This document shows, in pieces, positions 62,450 to 64,000 of a stretch of 64,000 nucleotides of DNA. Within the stretch, counting starts at the first letter, position 1. Each line of letters begins with the position of its first letter. The notes beneath the pieces were generated by a model, which did not search any database, was not told where the DNA came from, and saw only the letters and a program-made list of their open reading frames with translations. The stretch lies in contig NZ_JAINVV010000016.1 of the NCBI RefSeq assembly GCF_019880585.1, positions 19,244 to 83,243 of the forward strand. The letters run 5' to 3'. A program made the translations under genes and the position numbers. The stretch comes from Sphingomonas colocasiae (GTDB taxonomy: Bacteria; Pseudomonadota; Alphaproteobacteria; Sphingomonadales; Sphingomonadaceae).

Positions 62450-63150
62450 TGCCGCCGGCGGGCGCCTATGCCGACACGCTGAGCGATGCCGATGCGGTGG
62501 AATTCGCCAAGGCGATCCTCGCGATCGAGCAGGCCGAGAAATTCGGCCGGTTCGCGGGCCTGTACCCCGAGACCGGGCCGCTCAGGCGCGGGCTTTATCC
62601 ACGCCATATGGAGTTCTTCGCCGCCGGCAAGGATTACCGCGAGCGCTGCGCCATGTGCGCCAACCGCATCGGCAAGACCTATGGCATGGGCGGCTATGAA
62701 TTCGTCTGCCATGTGACCGGCCTGTATCCCGAGTGGTGGCCGGGCAAGCGCTTCCACCGGCCGATCAGCGCCTGGGCGGCGGGCGACACCAACGAGACGA
62801 CGCGCGACATCCTGCAGAAGACGCTGTTCGGCGAGATCGCCTGGCCGGGCAGCTACAAGGCGGTGGACGGATCGGGGCTGATCCCGCGCGACCATATCGA
62901 CATGGACGGCTTCACCTGGCGCAGCGGCGTCACCGACCTGATCGATACCGCGCGGATCCGTCACATTTCGGGCGAGCACTCCACTGTCGGGCTCAAATCC
63001 TATGCCCAGGGGCGCAAGGCGTTCCAGGGCACCGCGCAGGACCTGATCTGGGCCGACGAAGAGCCGCCCCAGGACGTCTATGTCGAGATGCTGATGCGCA
63101 CGATGACGACGGGCGGCATCACCATGCTCACCTATACGCCGCTGGAAGGG
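62446..63150 (+). pseudogene. terL: Phage terminase large subunit, truncated
   Basis: The first 235 residues are TerL: a Walker A-like CANRIGKTYG (71-80) and Walker B LIWADEEP (201-208), then TYTPLEG. The nuclease domain and the rest (usually 450 residues or more in total) are missing. The homology stops within a few bases of the 41-bp repeat at 63154; the frame continues to 63444 with about 97 unrelated residues. The motor cannot be functional, so this is a pseudogene made by recombination with a toxin-like gene. Confidence 0.88.
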
Positions 63151-63152
63151 CC

Positions 63153-63884
63153 GAGGGCACCCGCGCGCTACGCCGTAGCGATGGCGCGTTCGTGCTGCCT
63201 CAGCGGCATGCAGAGGGCGCACGTTCCGCGATCGGGAGAATTCAGCAACCGCGAACCAACCCCCCATCGTCAGCTTCTTCTGCCTCGCCAAGCGCACCCG
63301 TCCTTTCAACGAACTCGCTTGAGATGCCGACATCTCACAAGCCTGACCCACAAAATATCCGGGATGAAGGAGGTGTTGGAGATAGTCGGCGCAAAAGTGC
63401 GAGTTTCGACGATGGATGGATTGGGGGCCAAGAATCTGGATTGAGGCAGCCGTCAATTGTCGATTTGATGGACTCTGATACGCCAAACGGGGGCTCTGAC
63501 AGAAGCGGTGAGCAAGAATCAGGGCCGCCGAGGGGGCATCTAGTACCGAGGGTGGACGTTGCCGCGCAGTTTGATTCTAAGTTTGGCCGCACCGGCGAAC
63601 GCAATTATACATACATGGATCCTGACGAGCTTGATCATGGTTTGGAGATGCAGATCGGCAATGACGGCATTCTGCGGCTCAATTTGCGGGCGCAGGGCGA
63701 CAAAGTTCGGTTTGGTGGTGGTCGGGATATGGTCCTTAGTGGCATGCGTCGTTTAGAATCGGATGGAGTCAAGGTTAATGGAATAGCGGGGCGTTGGTTT
63801 GAAGTTTCAGATAGTGACAACTATTTTGAATATTTCGAAAATCGTTCAAATGGTATGTCTAGGCAGGAGTCTTCTAGGTCGTAG
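63153..63884 (+). pseudogene. Orphan toxin-like C-terminal module fused behind truncated terL
   Basis: In a frame different from TerL, the DNA encodes the hinge GTRALRRSDGAFVLPQRHAE (as in the left-end protein), then an unrelated tip: a proline/serine linker, LVPRVDVAAQFDSKFGRTGE, DPDELDHGLEMQIGNDGIL and GRWFEVSDSDNYFEYFEN. Base composition falls along it. It has no own start codon or secretion part, so it is probably silent unless re-joined by recombination. I do not recognise the tip. Its stop lies at the edge of the IS5-type element, so the last codons may be altered by that insertion and an immunity gene may have been lost or displaced. Confidence 0.7.
63154..63194 (+). repeat. 41-bp perfect direct repeat, copy 2 (terL junction)
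   Basis: Identical to 3252-3292. It begins right where TerL similarity ends, so it marks the recombination point. The 15-base palindrome CGCTACG-C-CGTAGCG lies at 63166-63180. Confidence 0.95.
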
Positions 63885-64000
63885 ACTCATAAACGCGAAG
63901 CCAAAGCCGCATTGATGCGAGTTGAACCATGGCGAGGAAGTTCGCGGCCAGCTTGTCGTAGCGGGTGGCGACGCGACGGAAGTGTTTCAGCTTGGAGAAG
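63874..64000 (-). mobile_element. IS5-type transposase, C-terminal end (partial)
   Basis: The minus strand encodes FSKLKHFRRVATRYDKLAAN, then FLAMVQLASMRLWLRVYEST and a stop at 63874-63876. This is the conserved C-terminus of IS5/DDE transposases (the RRVATRYDKLA motif). The rest lies beyond the right edge. The stop codon is in a CTAG at 63874-63877, a sequence type used as target by some IS5-group elements, so the element boundary is probably here. It ends the accessory region in this window. Confidence 0.9.

Noticed and set aside
61103..64000. A tRNA-linked attachment site for a prophage
   Set aside because: I saw no tRNA gene or matching att repeat in the window; the 41-bp repeat lies inside coding sequence and is better explained as a shared toxin hinge.

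Overview
The window is high-GC DNA with the gene content of a sphingomonad alphaproteobacterium (Sphingomonas / Sphingobium / Novosphingobium type). Five large TonB-dependent receptors lie in about 45 kb. There are also a TorF-type porin, two S9 peptidases, several small catabolic operons, and a perfect alphaproteobacterial SOS-box motif (GTTC-N7-GTTC). I saw no rRNA, tRNA or CRISPR array. Assignments come from reading motifs, not from database searches.

Left end (1-5860): the last part of an autotransporter, then an accessory island. The island holds an 857-residue protein with a phage virion-like body and a C-terminal toxin-like tip, followed 9 bases later by an AT-rich candidate immunity gene. 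Next come debris of two REP-associated tyrosine transposases, a 57-codon remnant that looks like another toxin tail, and an AT-rich TPR gene in the position of its immunity gene. Right end (61.2-64 kb): two small sphingomonad genes, an SOS-box motif, a phage small terminase, and a large terminase cut off at residue 235. The cut falls exactly at a 41-bp perfect copy of sequence from the left-end toxin gene. Beyond it lies a different toxin-like tail, in another frame, then the end of an IS5-type element. The two ends of the window thus share a conserved hinge followed by unrelated tips, as in modular polymorphic toxins, here linked to phage packaging genes.

Middle (5.9-60.5 kb): mostly chromosomal catabolic and housekeeping genes. 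Visible clusters are: (a) an amidase and a DgcN-like protein; (b) receptor, NicX/M29-like enzyme, MFS, TetR, NTF2-like protein (10.7-16.4 kb), probably for an N-heteroaromatic or related compound; (c) a ParD-like regulator overlapping a methionine aminopeptidase, behind a perfect palindrome and divergent from htpG; (d) receptor plus AraC regulator, near a Tat-type prolyl oligopeptidase; (e) a two-HTH regulator divergent from receptor, Rieske oxygenase, NTF2-like and SRPBCC proteins; (f) TetR divergent from receptor, MFS, DPP-IV-like peptidase, amidohydrolase, with a candidate operator; (g) a MalT-like LuxR regulator convergent with a TorF porin, then an aldolase-type PLP enzyme and an M18 aminopeptidase; (h) a co-directional run 49.7-60.0 kb of HyuA, DUF917, quinone oxidoreductase, receptor, class IV aminotransferase, cupin, Asp/Glu racemase, NCS1 permease and a tyrosine phosphatase, which reads like an uptake and degradation pathway for a cyclic amide or amino-acid-like nitrogen compound.

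The repeated plan is one outer-membrane receptor with one regulator, one inner-membrane carrier and two to four enzymes. Each unit probably imports and degrades one substrate.
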